The notes under the pieces: generated by a model
Database searches by the model: none
Told to the model about the DNA's origin: nothing
The model's input: only the letters and a program-made list of their open reading frames with translations
Part shown: positions 34,951 to 46,660 of the stretch, piece by piece
Layout of the letters: every line of letters starts with the position of its first letter
Position numbering within the stretch: the stretch's first letter is position 1
Position numbers and translations under genes: made by a program
NCBI GenBank assembly: GCA_022749755.1
Contig: CM040442.1
Coordinates: 13,552,457 to 13,616,456, forward strand
DNA: 64,000 bases
Source: Azadirachta indica
Taxonomy: Eukaryota > Streptophyta > Magnoliopsida > Sapindales > Meliaceae
Direction: 5' to 3'

Positions 34951-35334
34951 TGATGTAGGACAATTTTAGAATTTAATTAATTTAGAAAGTCTTTTATTCT
35001 TACCAATTTAATTTGTTATTTAATTCTTAATTTTCTTATTTAAATAGGAGTTCTTTTCCTTATTTAAATTGAATTGTAATGTGGGTTTTCTCTACTATAT
35101 ATAGAGAACTTATGTTATTATTTTGGAATAATCTTTTATTGAATAAAATATTCCCCTTTAATTTTGTCCCTCATGCGATTGTTATCTTGATACTCTTGTT
35201 TTGAGTCGTTAGGGTTAAAACGACATCTAATTCCGTCCGTTAAAACGTTTATTTAACTCACTGTGTCAAAGCACCGAATGAGATTCGGCGTTCGATAAGG
35301 TGTTTTTATCCCACCTGCTACCCTGCCTGCGTCA
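34951..35334 (+). repeat. Gypsy LTR B (384 bp) with PBS
   Basis: It begins TGATGTAGGACAATT and ends GCGTCA, followed by GTTGGTATTAGAGTC, a second primer-binding-like site. It contains CTATATATAGAGAAC near 35095 and GAATAAAATATT near 35139. It shares its ends and its layout, though not most of its sequence, with LTR A, so it is a related but distinct LTR that has cut into the first element's RT. Confidence 0.7.
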
Positions 35335-35584
35335 GTTGGTATTAGAGTCTACCGCTGTACCAGACAGAGCTTTTCTGAACCATTAAATATAATCACACTT
35401 ATAAATAGATCCTTTTTACCCAAAAAAAAAAATTCAAAAAAAATAAAATAAAATCATGTTCTACCATGTTAGGCATGATGCATTGTTGTTTGACATATAG
35501 TAATAATTGTTATACAACTTTATTAGATAGAGCTTTTGGTTATGCAATGAAAGCGATTTCTTGCAATTCCTTTCGTAAGAATTA
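35335..35584. other. Short interior stub of the second Gypsy element and PMEI upstream DNA
   Basis: After the PBS only about 80-100 bp of element-like sequence can be suspected. Similarity with the upstream side of the 27.07 kb PMEI gene is limited to about 30-45 bp before the ATG (TTTCTTGC.ATTCCTT near 35560). So the paralogues do not share a promoter. Confidence 0.4.
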
Positions 35585-36130
35585 ATGGAGAATACAAATG
35601 GTTGCTATTTCCTTCCTTATGCTTTCCATTTTATTTTTTCTTGTGCTTGCAATCAAAGTATTGTGATAGCAAGAGATGTCAACGGTGATAGCGTCTCTCT
35701 TATTAGAAAAACATGCATTGGCACCTAATTTCCTAACACACGCATATCAATTTTTTGAGTTGATCCTCGAAGCCTAGCTGCAACCAATCTAACTAGCCTA
35801 TGCAGAATTGGGATGAACATATATTTTAAATGCAACGAGGCAATATTATCTTATGTGACCAAACTACCTAATGCAACGGGTTTCAGATTGAGACAAAATA
35901 TTGCAAATTACATTGATTGGTACAAGTATATACGGGATGTACAAAATGGACAAGTGAGGTTGTTCTGGTTTTGAGAAAGGCAATTATGAAGATGCAGAGT
36001 GGGCAATTGGTTATCCTAATCATATAGGGCCTGTGAATGTTTAGATTCTCAAATGAAGTTTCTCGTCCGGAAGAGCACATTATTGTTTAATTTCACTGCT
36101 GCTGTAATGGATTGCATTTCTTCGTTTATA
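35585..36130 (+). pseudogene. Second PMEI-family gene copy, strongly decayed
   Basis: It is collinear with the gene at 27069 from ATGGAGAATAC to the C-terminal region. Pieces read SLIRKTCIGT, a counterpart of CKIGMNITYE at about 35800-35830, LPNATGFRLRQNIANYID (near 35860), GNYEDAEWAIGYPNH-like sequence near 35975 and ECLDSQMKFLV near 36035. Lesions include a stop where TVKPQTC is expected (CACCTAATTTCC near 35720), a stop near 35757, loss of the cysteine in NCID (here NYID), and frameshifts near 35930. It cannot encode an inhibitor. It ends about 380 bp from the 3' end of the convergent PME gene. Confidence 0.8.
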
Positions 36131-36508
36131 AAATGTATTTATAAATAAATAAATAATTATTTATTTATTTATTTTTATTAATAATAATAAGCAGCTCGTT
36201 TAATTATAATATTATGTGCCATGTGTTTGACAAAGATTTTATGTTCCGCATTGCCGCTTGATCATGTGTTATTTTATTTTTTATATCAATAATTATACAT
36301 CTCAAAGGTTTGAATTAAAAAAATATAAATTATATATAATATTATGATCATATATATTCATATTCAAGTAAAATAGTTGAAACCAGATAAACATTAAGAT
36401 AATTAAATTCACTATATATATGCCACATGTACACTTATTTCATATATATAATATACATATATTTTATATAAATATATAAGATAAGAATGAATACTGAATA
36501 AAATAATG
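36131..36508. other. Spacer between PMEI pseudogene and PME 3' end
   Basis: AT-rich. A perfect palindrome of TAAA/TTTA units, AAATAAATAAATAA with TTATTTATTTATTT, is centred at about 36155-36156 and could extrude as a cruciform. No canonical AATAAA poly(A) signal on the PME strand was identified. Confidence 0.55.
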
Positions 36509-37751
36509 TTATCCAATAAGACCACCAATAAATGGAACGTGCAATTGTGAAAGCCATTGACTGCCGTTAATGAAGTTTTCAACAGTGAAATTTTTGACAT
36601 CATCAGGATTATTTAAGACATGATATCCAGGCCACTTGACTCTATTTTCAGTAAAGGCTCCTGGTCCGCAATTTCTATATTCAGCATAATACAATGTCTT
36701 CAGTGCAAAGGACCTATTGAATTCACACCAACCTTGAGCATCTATAACCTCGTCTAAAAAGGATTCCATAATTATGGTCCGTGAGTATTCTTTCCATGGT
36801 CTACCTAGATAAGTGTTAACACTTGATATATACGGTTTAAAAGCATCATCTGCTGTGATTGTACAATTATGAATCACAATTGCGGTATTACTTGATTGCC
36901 TTTGCCTTCCATCTGCCGTGATGACATTGTATTGGTTTTGTTTGTCAAGCAACGGTGTTCTAAGATAAATATAAGAATTCTGAATCACCATTGTTGCGTC
37001 ACCAAATATGAAGTCAATTGTGCCGTAAATTTTGCACTGGTAAAAGAATTGTCGTTTTCCGTAAGCTAAATATAAAGTATCTTGATACCCTTCAATGGAG
37101 CATCTATAACAACAAAGATTGTCTCCTGCAAATCGTAATGCAACTGCTGGTCCTCCTTGTGGACCTGCAGAGTTGACAATGCTAATATCTCTGGCTAGAA
37201 AATGTTCAGTGGTTATATCTGCATGTTGAAATTAACACAAATTAATTAAGACATATGTAATGCAAGTAATTGTACAATTTTTTACTATTAATATTAATAT
37301 AATTAATTGAAACAACAACTGAGATAGCTCTATATATATATATATATATACATATAAACATACATATATATATATATATATATATTGAAGACTCACTCAC
37401 GTACGTACCCATGGTGGAAGTGTTGTGTGTGGTGAATCCCGCAGTTGAACTTTTATTGTAAGTAATTATTGTCTTGTTCATTCCATCTCCAAATAAGATA
37501 AGATTTGTTTTCTCGGAATGAATAATCACGTTTTCATAATATATACCTTGTTTGACGTATATAAAATAGAAGGTGGTGGAATGATTAGGGGCAGCCTGAA
37601 TTGCCGCAACAATGGAACTGAAACTACCAGTTCCGTCCAGAGAGACCGTGGCATTGGGATTTTGAGCACCAGCGTTAGCAAGAAACAAGACTAATATTAA
37701 TGCAGGAATGAGCACAAAGCAAGCTATCAGCAAACAAGAAGATTGGGCCAT
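36509..37751 (-). CDS. Pectinesterase (pectin methylesterase), two exons, no PMEI pro-domain
   Basis: Exon 1 is 37751-37409 and exon 2 37218-36509; together 1053 bp give 350 residues. The donor is GTACGT after ATG-G and the acceptor is CATGCAG, with a split GAT codon. A signal peptide (MAQSSCLLIACFVL.., about 29 residues) is followed by SLDGTGSFSSIVAAI, so this is the short type without an inhibitor-like pro-region, secreted to the wall, where PMEs demethylate homogalacturonan. Catalytic sites: YQDTLY (Gln160, Asp161), GTIDFIFG (Asp183) and LGRPW (Arg254, Trp256) are kept. The glutamine of the usual QAVALR is proline (GPAVALR, Pro138). The frame is fully open and ends at a TAA/TAG-type stop at 36509-36511. 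Many N-x-S/T sites are present. Confidence 0.9.
37219..37408 (-). other. PME intron with two TA-rich runs
   Basis: A 190-bp GT-AG intron. It contains two (TA)n stretches at about 37333-37350 and 37366-37384 separated by CATATAAACATA, which make a hairpin-prone, length-variable segment. The intron position, just before the ARDISIVNSAGP block, matches a common PME intron site. Confidence 0.75.
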
Positions 37752-37840
37752 TATTACTTGGAAGTTTGTTTAAAAGAGAAGAGAAGCTAGCTGGAAAGCG
37801 AATTGTTTCAAGGAATTATGAGTGATCTATGATGGAGGGT

Positions 37841-37847
37841 ATTTATA
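37841..37847 (-). promoter_or_regulatory. Candidate TATA box of the PME gene
   Basis: TATAAAT on the minus strand lies about 90 bp before the ATG at 37751, within CACTATAAATACCC. This is a good plant TATA context and would give a 5' UTR of about 60 bases. Confidence 0.55.
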
Positions 37848-39655
37848 GTGTGTTTTCAATCAATGCCTTCATTATTTTTATTATCAATGGAAGAATACAT
37901 TTATCTCAAAATAAATGAGATATTTCTAAATTAAGCGATTACGTTTGACATAAGTTTATTATTGCCTCATAGTGAAGCGTACTAGCTACTAGCGTTACAA
38001 ATTAAAGAGAATTACAATTCTAATAAAATATAAATTTAGTACTCACTCTTACTACTGTAAATTGTCAACTCAATTAATTAATGTTGACTTACATTTCCCG
38101 CAAATACTTTGTAACATTGCCTTTTCTGTTGAGGTTGCGTGTGATTGAGAAGAAAATCACTTTACAGCTAATTAAAGTTTCATTAGTTGATCAGTAAAAG
38201 GGTATTAAGGTATAAATGTATATGCACAGGATGAATTAATGCACGCTGTTATTAGAATTGAAAATTTTTGGAGGGTCATAATCGTAAAGTTCTTGACGTT
38301 AAATTTTGGGAATATGTGAAGTTATAGAACAACTTACAAATTGAGAGGTAATTAAAATATTCATTTTTAAAGCTGAAGAGGCAAATTTTACAAATAATTA
38401 GAGCAAAATATTATCTACTAAACTTAGGAGGCAAAGTTACGAGATAGATTACTAAGAAATTAACACTTTAATGTATATATCGTAGCAAAGATAATGAAAG
38501 ACTGTTATTTTAGATTAATATTACTTGAGAAAGGGACCTGAAACTAAGTTGTTCTTATTACGATCAGCAGTACGATAATAAGAATGAACGTTCCATGTGA
38601 TATAATATTCCCAAAATGAATTAGTTCACAAATATAGCAGCCAAAAATTTCTAAAATAAGAACCTTTTCCTTTGCCTTACACAATGTTAAATATACATAC
38701 CTAGCAAATGTTATATATGCGGTATATATGTACTTTCGTACGTCAGAGAGCTTTTAAGAAATAGTATAAAGAAAAGTGTTGTTTCGGAAAGCCTTCAATG
38801 TGTTAATTATGAGTAAAAACAGCATTAATTATCTACTTGAGCAATGTTTCACATTTTAATAGTATATAAAGTGTTGAAGTTGGCAAAAAGATGATCTCAC
38901 TTAATCAAAATCGTCCAATAACAAAGCATATCTTTTATCACTATAGATATCTACATTATTTTTCAAACTCTAACTAGCAAAATTAATTAATTTTCGGTGT
39001 CTTATAAATTTTTCTTAGTTGTTAGAAATCCACAAGAAAGTCCAAAAACTAGAAAAATCAAATCGGAGTAGAGTAAAATTGACAAGCTTGAACCAGTTTC
39101 AGTTGTTAATTATTACGCTTGGTGTCAGTTCTATTTTTTTGAAGATCAAAATTTTCAGTTTGAATTCGGTACTAGTACTAAAAGTTTGAATAAGACTTAA
39201 AATTTGCTTTTTAAGTTTTGAAAAAAAGGGATTTCGTTTTGTAATGTAAAATGACATGATTTTCTAAATCCTAAAAAAGGCGTTATTTTTAAAATTGAAA
39301 AATTAAAATAATTTAGAACTGGAAATAAAAAATCGAATCAAAATCGATCAATTCACTCTAGTTTAATTTACATTTAAATTTATTCTATTTGGTATAACAA
39401 AAAATTAAGACTTAAAAATTTTCAATCTAATTTGATATATCAACGGAATTTAGACTAAATCAGACCGAACCTAACCATGCTTACACATACTAATTGCTTT
39501 TTTTTTTTTTTGTTACTTCACTTCTGAATTTATGGCCAATTTCACTTCCCAATCTTGTTTTCCCATGTGTACATTACTCTTGCTATTTCATACTTTTGCC
39601 AACCTTTAAAAATAAACATGATCGTCTCTATCGATGGGTGAGCAATTACATTTTC
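37848..39655. other. Intergenic DNA upstream of the PME gene
   Basis: AT-rich, non-coding. It includes the rest of the PME promoter on the left side. A plus-strand open frame from 39494 is only meaningful in its last third, where the PME fragment starts. No other element could be defined. Confidence 0.45.
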
Positions 39656-39860
39656 ATTGTAATAGATGTAAATGTTAGGCCCAAAAATGCTGAGGCACCA
39701 TTTGTTATATACGTGAAGACAGGCACATATTACAAAAATGTGTTTATTCGAAAGTCAGATATCACAATATAATGTTTGGTGGCAATACTAATAAGACAAT
39801 AATAAGTCAAAATAAGAATTGTAAAAGAGACTTCACTACAAATAATAACCCCCATAATCG
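39656..39860 (+). pseudogene. Pectinesterase fragment
   Basis: A short plus-strand stretch reads APFVIYVKTGTYYKNVFI, matching the first beta-helix coils of PMEs (the local gene has FYFIYVKQGIYYENVII). A shifted frame then continues MFGGNTNKTII and DFTTNNN, equal to the FGDGMNKTII and GFTTHNT parts of exon 1 of the intact gene. At least one frameshift is present near 39768, and nothing corresponding to exon 2 follows. It is a truncated duplicate of the PME in opposite orientation. Confidence 0.75.
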
Positions 39861-40849
39861 TTTCTTGTCTTATATTTACTTTTTTATTTTTTTATTTCCT
39901 TAATAAATGTCGTCTAAATATTTGTTTTCTTTGCTTTGTGGACTCTATGATGCCAATATGTCCAAAAAGTCTTACGGTTAGCTTCTCCCTCATTCTCATA
40001 TCATATATAGAATACAATTAGTTCAATGTCAAAACTTTTTGAACTTATCATCGGTGATGATAAAACGATTTTCATGTGATCATATGGATTGGTCAAATCC
40101 CCAAAAAAAAAAAATCAACAAATTAAAACAACTCTCTCAACTTATTGTAAAGACTATCTTTTTATTATATATTACTACTAAAAATAATACATGAAAGAAC
40201 TGATCAGTACTACAGTGCCTCTTGCTACTAAAACCCAAAAAAATATCGGATAATAAATAAACAGTAAATTTTAGGACCCCAGTTTCATATTTAAAGTAAT
40301 AAAATTCTCAACTTCACTGTATTCAACAGTCTTCAATTGGTAAGAGCTAGACAAATATATATGCAAATCTGAGTGAGTGGGTGGAAAACTCATTGACATC
40401 GAATTTTAATTATATAATTTCTAAATTTAAATTTCCAACTGTACTATTGATCGTCAGTAGTTTAATATTTAAGCTAGCTAGCTATTATATATATATTTAA
40501 GTCATAACAGGGATTAAAATGATTTTTCCAACATTAGTTAAGGGATAAAACGATATGGACCAATAATTAATATTTCTGTTGATTAATATTTAAAGAAAAA
40601 ATTCTCTTTACCCCTGAGGTTGGACCTAACTACCTACATCCCTTTGAACTTTTAGAAAAACTCTTTAACCCCCATCCTTAACTTTGTCTTTGTTGGAAAT
40701 CACTTTTTAAAGGGCAGAATCATAGTTTAGCATTTAAAAATTAAAAAAAGTACTAATGAGGCAATGTATTTAAATATATAAATATTCAAATTAAAAAAAT
40801 ACTAGTGTGATTATATGATGCTTGAAAAATGACTCTAGGTCTTGTTTAA
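39861..40849. other. AT-rich intergenic DNA
   Basis: No gene seen. A stretch near 40600-40690 (CCCCTGAGGTTGGACC.. and ..AACCCCCATCC) has the look of a small dispersed repeat, and a distant counterpart may be near 49690-49790, but similarity is weak. Confidence 0.4.
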
Positions 40850-42133
40850 ATCGTTTGAGCCTTCTAACCTACCATGTGCATATTCTTCCTTAGCTAAGCA
40901 TTTTAAGCCTCAAGTTAGTCCTTTTTTTCATAATCCCACCTTAACCAAACCTAATAGCTGAATTTATTATCTTTATCCTTGTAGAAACTTGTTTTGAGCT
41001 ATCTCATAATTGTAATGAAGTATGCTTCGAAATAATTTTAAGGACTTGCATGTTATTTGTGTACTTGTTGTCAAAAATCTATATGAATTAAAGTGCACTA
41101 TAAAAAGAAGAAAGGAGAAAGCGAAAAGAAAAGAAGAACAAAAAAATTAGACGAAGAGAAGTGTGGTTGCATAGACCTTATTTTTACTGAGTAACCGAGA
41201 CTCATGCCTAAGTAAGCATTAAGTGTTCACATAAAAGGTAAAGCATGGCTAAAGCTTAAAGGTTTCTGTTAAGGTTGAAGGCGAAAATTCCATTAAAAAG
41301 AAAAAAAAAGAGTAGTTGTGCTTAAAAGAAGAAAAAGAGGTGAAAATGAATGTGTGGTTGTGATACATTTTAACAAACAAAGAAGGGAGTTTGATGATAG
41401 CTGCACATGTTATTGAATTGTTAATTTTGTTTTACCATTTTTCTATTACAATATATAAAACACCTCACCCATTTACCTCCATTATAATCTTAAGAAAAGG
41501 TCCTAGTTGATCTTCTGTGATTTTATGATTCTCTTGTATTCATTGACATGAAAATCAAGTTATTGGCATTCCATTCATGAGATCACCATCATGACATTAG
41601 ATATGGCATATTTCTTGTTTTGTATGTGAGCTTTATTTTTAATAAAAAAATCTAAGTTTGATACTCCTATTATATATACACTTAAGTGATAACCTAATCT
41701 TTGAGTACATTTCTTTGTAAGTAACCATCTTTGTAAGATTTGGAGTTTTGAACTTTTATGTATGTTATACTCTGATAATGTGAAGAATAATATAAGAGAC
41801 GATGAACAATTAGCGGCTATCACACATTACACATGAGCATAATTTATAAAGCATTTTTAAAATTTGGATAATTGATTGATTGATTGACTTGATATCTTGT
41901 TGTATTCTTTTTGACCTTTAAACCATGAAGTAAGGAAGCTAGTTTATCATGTTGAGCCTTTCTTGTGCCTTAAAATATAGTGCTTGTACTTAGAATGAAT
42001 TTTATCATCAAACTGTATTTCTCATATTGGAGCTTATGTTGTACACTCTTTTTCTACTTTTTTTGTTTCTTGCCTTCCTATTTTGTTTGCTTGAGGACAA
42101 ACAAATGTTTAAGTTTAGGAATATTTAAGGGAT
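40850..42133 (+). repeat. Gypsy-type 3' non-coding region with polypurine-like tract, second copy
   Basis: It has the CTGAGTAACCGAGACTCATG / TAAGTAAGCAT unit near 41190-41215, related to the units at 19.2-19.3 kb, and near 42090 GCTTGAGGACAAACAAATG leads to AAGTTTAGGAATATTTAAGG, the diverged form of the polypurine tract seen at 19.95 kb. Open frames here (for example 41575-41823 minus) carry no known domain. Together with the next entry it looks like the 3' end of a Gypsy element whose coding part is gone. Confidence 0.45.
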
Positions 42134-43015
42134 GAGTATTTTACTCACAAACTAACAACATTCGAGCTTAAATATTTATGAAATATCCTCAAATTCAAAT
42201 AAATATTTGATAAATTTGCGACTTGTGTTGGGAAGCAACATAGTATAATGATGGAGAAGTTGGTGGAAATTGGCCAAAGGAGTAGAAGACATATCATGGG
42301 TAGCAAAAGTGGACATTTTGAGTATAAATTACTAAAACAAGCATAACTTTCTCTACACAACTCAGAATTATATTTCATTTGTTGCTTTAAAAACTAGACA
42401 TTCAAAGATTTTCATTTTATATTATTTGACCCATAAGCTAGTAAGCATGGTGTGGCCATGCCATGCCAAGTGCACACCTATGCCGTAAACTCATCATGTC
42501 GCCCCTTCAAAGCCAAGAAGGCGGTGTGATCGCGCCATCCCACCGCACACTTGCACCATGCATTCTATCCTCCATCAACACTATGGTGTGCCCATGCCTC
42601 TTAAGCCATGCGCCCGCTCCTCTTGCAACCTAAATGACATCCTAAAGCTATTGTCCACTATTTGAACAATTTTGGATGGCTAGATTTAAGCAAGAACAAG
42701 GATTTTGTTTTTCCTTTGTTTCATTTGTGCAGCAATTTTCCAGTATAAAAAAGGGTTTTAGGAGTGAGAAACACAAGCAGGAGAGGTAGGCTGAATTTAC
42801 TCGAGTGAGAGAGGCTTGGAATGCAATAATTTCTTGAAAATTCTTGGTAGATTTTTAAAAAAATTGAAGCCTTAAAGGATCTCTCAATTAGAATTTTCTA
42901 TTTTCCTTTACTTTATCTCTTGAAATTTATATTTTGTAATATTGTTTTAAATGACGTTAAAAAAATTTTGCATTTATCCTTATCAATATATTAAAAAAAT
43001 GCAGTTGTGAGTAAG
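42134..43015 (+). repeat. Probable Gypsy LTR following the polypurine tract
   Basis: By position this is the 3' LTR. It starts around TGAGTATTTTACTCAC, has a GC-rich part at 42440-42620 made of words such as GTGGCCATGCCATGCC, GCGCCATCCCACCGC and CCATGCGCCCGCTCC, and then TATAAAAAAGGGTTTTAGG near 42745 as a promoter. The right end is uncertain and no partner LTR is in the window. Confidence 0.45.
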
Positions 43016-43424
43016 AGATAATAATTTTTTCCACGGGATCAAGACCTACGGGGGGCTCTACCTAATTAGGACGGGGATTGGAATGGAATTTTAAAGAATT
43101 CGAGGATTGGATCGGGTTTAGAAATAAAAATTTATCTTCGTATAAAAAACGGGTCGGGCATAGGGATGAGACATTTTTCCCAGACCTGCCTGGCTTTCCT
43201 ATTTTCAAATTCAAATTTTATTTGGTTAATTATATAACTATCTATTTTATTTGCTAAATGATTATACAAGTTATATAACTTTTACTTTTGTCAAACAAGT
43301 CCTTCAAAAAAGTATATAAATTTTTAATATAATCAATTAAGTCCCTTACAATTATTTACATATTTTCAATTTAATCAATCTTAAAAAAATTAAATTTAAT
43401 GGGTTATGGAGGGCTTGACATCTT
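43016..43424. other. Non-coding sequence with GGGTCGGGCAT-type words
   Basis: The part at 43055-43200 (ACGGGGATTGGAATGG, ACGGGTCGGGCATAGGG) is richer in G than its surroundings and may be part of an old transposon. No ends or coding content were found. Confidence 0.35.
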
Positions 43425-43449
43425 TATATATATATATATATATATATAT
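43425..43449. repeat. (TA)n microsatellite
   Basis: An uninterrupted run of about 12 TA units. It has no gene context. Confidence 0.9.
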
Positions 43450-43885
43450 TATTTTCCTTCTGTTGAAGAAATGCACTAATTTGTCCGCATTAATGGCTTA
43501 CCCACATCAATTCAGAAATTGACTTATATTTAATTGACTTATATTTACTGCAAAACTGATCTAATAATTAGCCTCACCCATATCAATTCCAATAAAAATT
43601 ATGCAACAGAGAAAATAAAAACAAATATAAAAAAAAATCATAAATCAATGGCTACACAAATATCAATTTACCCTTATGAATTTGCAGGGACTGCTTCAGA
43701 AACTTCATGGCTGTATAAATATTCTGTGCTGAAAGTTACCATTGCTTGTTCTTGTTTCTTGATAGTCAAGATTGCTCTGCTTAAACCCGCATGTATTTGT
43801 TCAGAAGACACAATAATTTATCGTATACTTTTCCACGAGAGGTAGGAACTACCTTCAAGAGTCACAAACTCGATTGGACTCTCGA

Positions 43886-44243
43886 GAAATATTTTTCCAT
43901 GCTTTTATTCTTTGAAAATTTCTCAAAGTTTTCGACTCATTCAGAATTGTGTTTGGATTCAAACAAATTCTTGGGAATACTGTCTATTTTAAATTAAGAA
44001 ATAAACAACTAATTTTGTTTTTTCATTCTTTTTGTGTGAATTTTGTGCTTTCTTAATGGTCTCTCTCTCTGTCAAATTAGTTTATGGTATTCCACTTGTA
44101 AATCGTTCTTGGCTTCTGCAGGAGTCATTGAGAAGCGAGGGAAAAGGAAAGGCAGAGGAAATAGAAGCCCATTTGCAGTTAGTTTTCTTTTGCTGTTGCT
44201 GTTCTGTTTCTATAGCTATGGTGTTGCACATCGGATGCTGCCT
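43886..44243 (+). repeat. Duplicated 360-bp segment, copy 1 (probable NLR tail)
   Basis: From ATATTTTTCCATGCTTTTA to GATGCTGCCT this is a diverged direct copy of 48256-48625. Both copies contain TTCTGCAGGAGTCATTGAGA, which has the look of an intron acceptor and exon start. The other copy lies just after the CC-domain fragment of a CNL gene, so I infer that the pair comes from the intron-bearing 3' part or neighbourhood of CNL genes. The open frames here (for example 44032-44301) do not match a known protein. Confidence 0.75.
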
Positions 44244-46660
44244 CGCACCTCTAATACAGCAGGGTTTTCGAGGGTTTAACCTTTGCCTGAACCGGAACTA
44301 AACCGCCCTAGTTTGTTGGGTCAGACCCGATTGGTAATCTCGGCTTACCTTCGACTGTCCAATAAGACGAGTCTATTTTTAAGCCTATAAAACTGTCATG
44401 TCATTTATTAATACTGTTTACGTATTATACATTATGACTGACATATTATTGCATTTCTCTCTTTTCGATTGAGAATGTTTTATATAAAAAAAAATTGAGA
44501 ATATATCACTTTATCTCCTCTAAATTATTAATTAACTAATTTTTAAACATACAATTATTGAAATATCTTCAATACAACTTATCATATGATTATTCTATGA
44601 ATTAGTGTAAATATTGTATAATTTTTTTTTTTAATCTTTTACATTAAAAATAAAGAAGAAAACTAGTGTAAAAAGTAAAAGAGTAATAAAATAAAAAGTA
44701 TAACAAGCCTATTGAAAAACCAAAATCCCAAGGCAAATCAAACGTCACACCATGTAAACACTCTATTGCACAAAACCAACAGATTAACATTTTCCGTATA
44801 TCCTTTTGGTTGAACTAGAAAACACATTACGCCATGATTCTAAGCATAATGAAGTGCAAGTGAAACTAACCAAACAAACCACAGTTAACAGAAGCAACCA
44901 CTCCCAAAAGAATTTCTGCGAAAGAACTCATTCTTCCATAAATTCCAAACAAACAAATTCCAATACCAATAAAGAGAATAAATAAATTCGGGGGATAGTA
45001 CAAACATTAAATTTAGTAGAGTAGAAAATTAGATTATAACTGAATACACCTCTGTAATTATGAAAGTTGAAGAAGCTTGGAGATTTCTAAAGGTATCAGT
45101 AAAGATTCTAGAGCGAATGGTGATCAGTTCCCAAGATGTAGAAGATGGGGAGTGATTAGAAGGAATAGGACTTTAATGTGAGAAACTGACTCTTTTTTTT
45201 TTTCTTATGAAATGGTGACCAAGTATCTTAGTAGAGAAAACAGAGAGTGGTCCCGAAAGACAAGTCTCACCCTTTCCTTCTTTGTGATTAGAATTAGTGA
45301 AAATGACATGCCTCTCCTCCTTTTCCCTACCACCATTTGTCTAAAATGCCCTTCTTTCCTCGTTTTACCATATTGTTAGCTTCTTGTTGAAGAGTTTGCT
45401 CCATGTCTTCTGGGTATTGGAGGAGCATATTTGTCACCAAAAGACAAAGTGGAATCTCATGTATTTAGAGACAACATCTAATGAATCAAGCAACCGAGAT
45501 CTCCTACAATGCACATTATATAGTACATCCGCCTTTTCTCACTATAGGTAACATGTGTCTTCATCTATTGGAGGTATATACACCTTCCTCACCCCTTTTT
45601 TTAGAGTTTTTATGATCTTGTAGAGTGTTTCTCCGGTGGTTCTCTACTAGTAATGTGGATCTCTAACAGAATTAGAAGCATTAAGAACATAATAACATAA
45701 ATAAACTGAAAATTAGTTTATTATTAAATCTAAAGAGACAAATAACATGTTTTTAAACATACAAATGAAACAAAGGTAGAAAAACTAGAATTGGATTGGA
45801 ATTGGGCTTGATCCGTCTCTGGAATTTTGCCCTTTTTTTCTACACTCAAAGTTCTCTTATTTAATGTCTTCTTTTCAATATGGCAGCTAACCTCCTTTGT
45901 TAATCCTCCAAAAAGATCTATTTATATCTCCTAGAGTTTTCCCCAAAATACTATTTCAACTCTAAACATCATTATTGAGCCATAGCTTCCAAGATCCAGC
46001 GCCGCGGTGCTTAACTCTCAGGAAATTAGTTGGAGTTGCGTTGAATTGGGCGCTATGACTTCCATGTAATGTACACATAGCACTGAGCTCTTAGAAAATT
46101 GGTTGGGGTACTGCTTAGGCATGGTGGCTTCCATATAACATGATTGCGACACTCACGTTAAATTTTGGAATTTGAACTTCTTCTTTCATGCCGACTTTTG
46201 TCTTTCATCACCTAAACAGTCCCAGTCTCTTCCAGCCTACATAAATAAATAAAAACATAATAAAATAAAATAAAATACTTAAAGTTACTTAGAATTAACA
46301 AATTAATAAATATGAAAGTATGTAATTAATGGGTATAAAACCACAATATCAAAATAACCTCATAATATAATGCTTTTGCTAAGAGGATGAATAAGACTTT
46401 CATGGAAAAGGAAAGATACTTACAAGGGCTTTCAAGGCTTCCAAAATTTCTGTTGTCAGAAACTTTGTGACAGTGGCATATCTTGTAAATAAAGTCTATC
46501 AACAGTGATTAAGCTCAAAACTCTGATTAAAATGTGGTCTGGGAAGAAAGCTTGATACAATCACCTGCAAATCTCTAGCTAGCTGCATATGAACATACAA
46601 ATCAAGGGAAGCTTGATGTTAGATACTATATTTGTTAGTAATATAACAGCTTGGGACATT
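44244..46660. other. Intergenic DNA, no gene supported
   Basis: AT-rich to mixed composition. It includes a two-copy repeat at about 46010-46160 with GAAATTAGTTGGAG and GAAAATTGGTTGGGG followed by GACTTCCATGTAA and GGCTTCCATATAA, unit length about 75 bp. The stretch 45770-46240 is richer in C and G and may be LTR or leader sequence of an unknown retroelement. No protein signatures were found. Confidence 0.4.

Noticed and set aside
39833..39842. CACTACAAAT, a possible CACTA transposon start
   Set aside because: It falls inside the PME-homologous fragment (the FTT codons of GFTTHNT) and has no subterminal repeats.
44032..44301. Two overlapping open frames with a Cys-rich stretch
   Set aside because: The stretch comes from TTGCTGTTGCTG-type sequence, and the second copy at 48.5 kb does not keep the frame.
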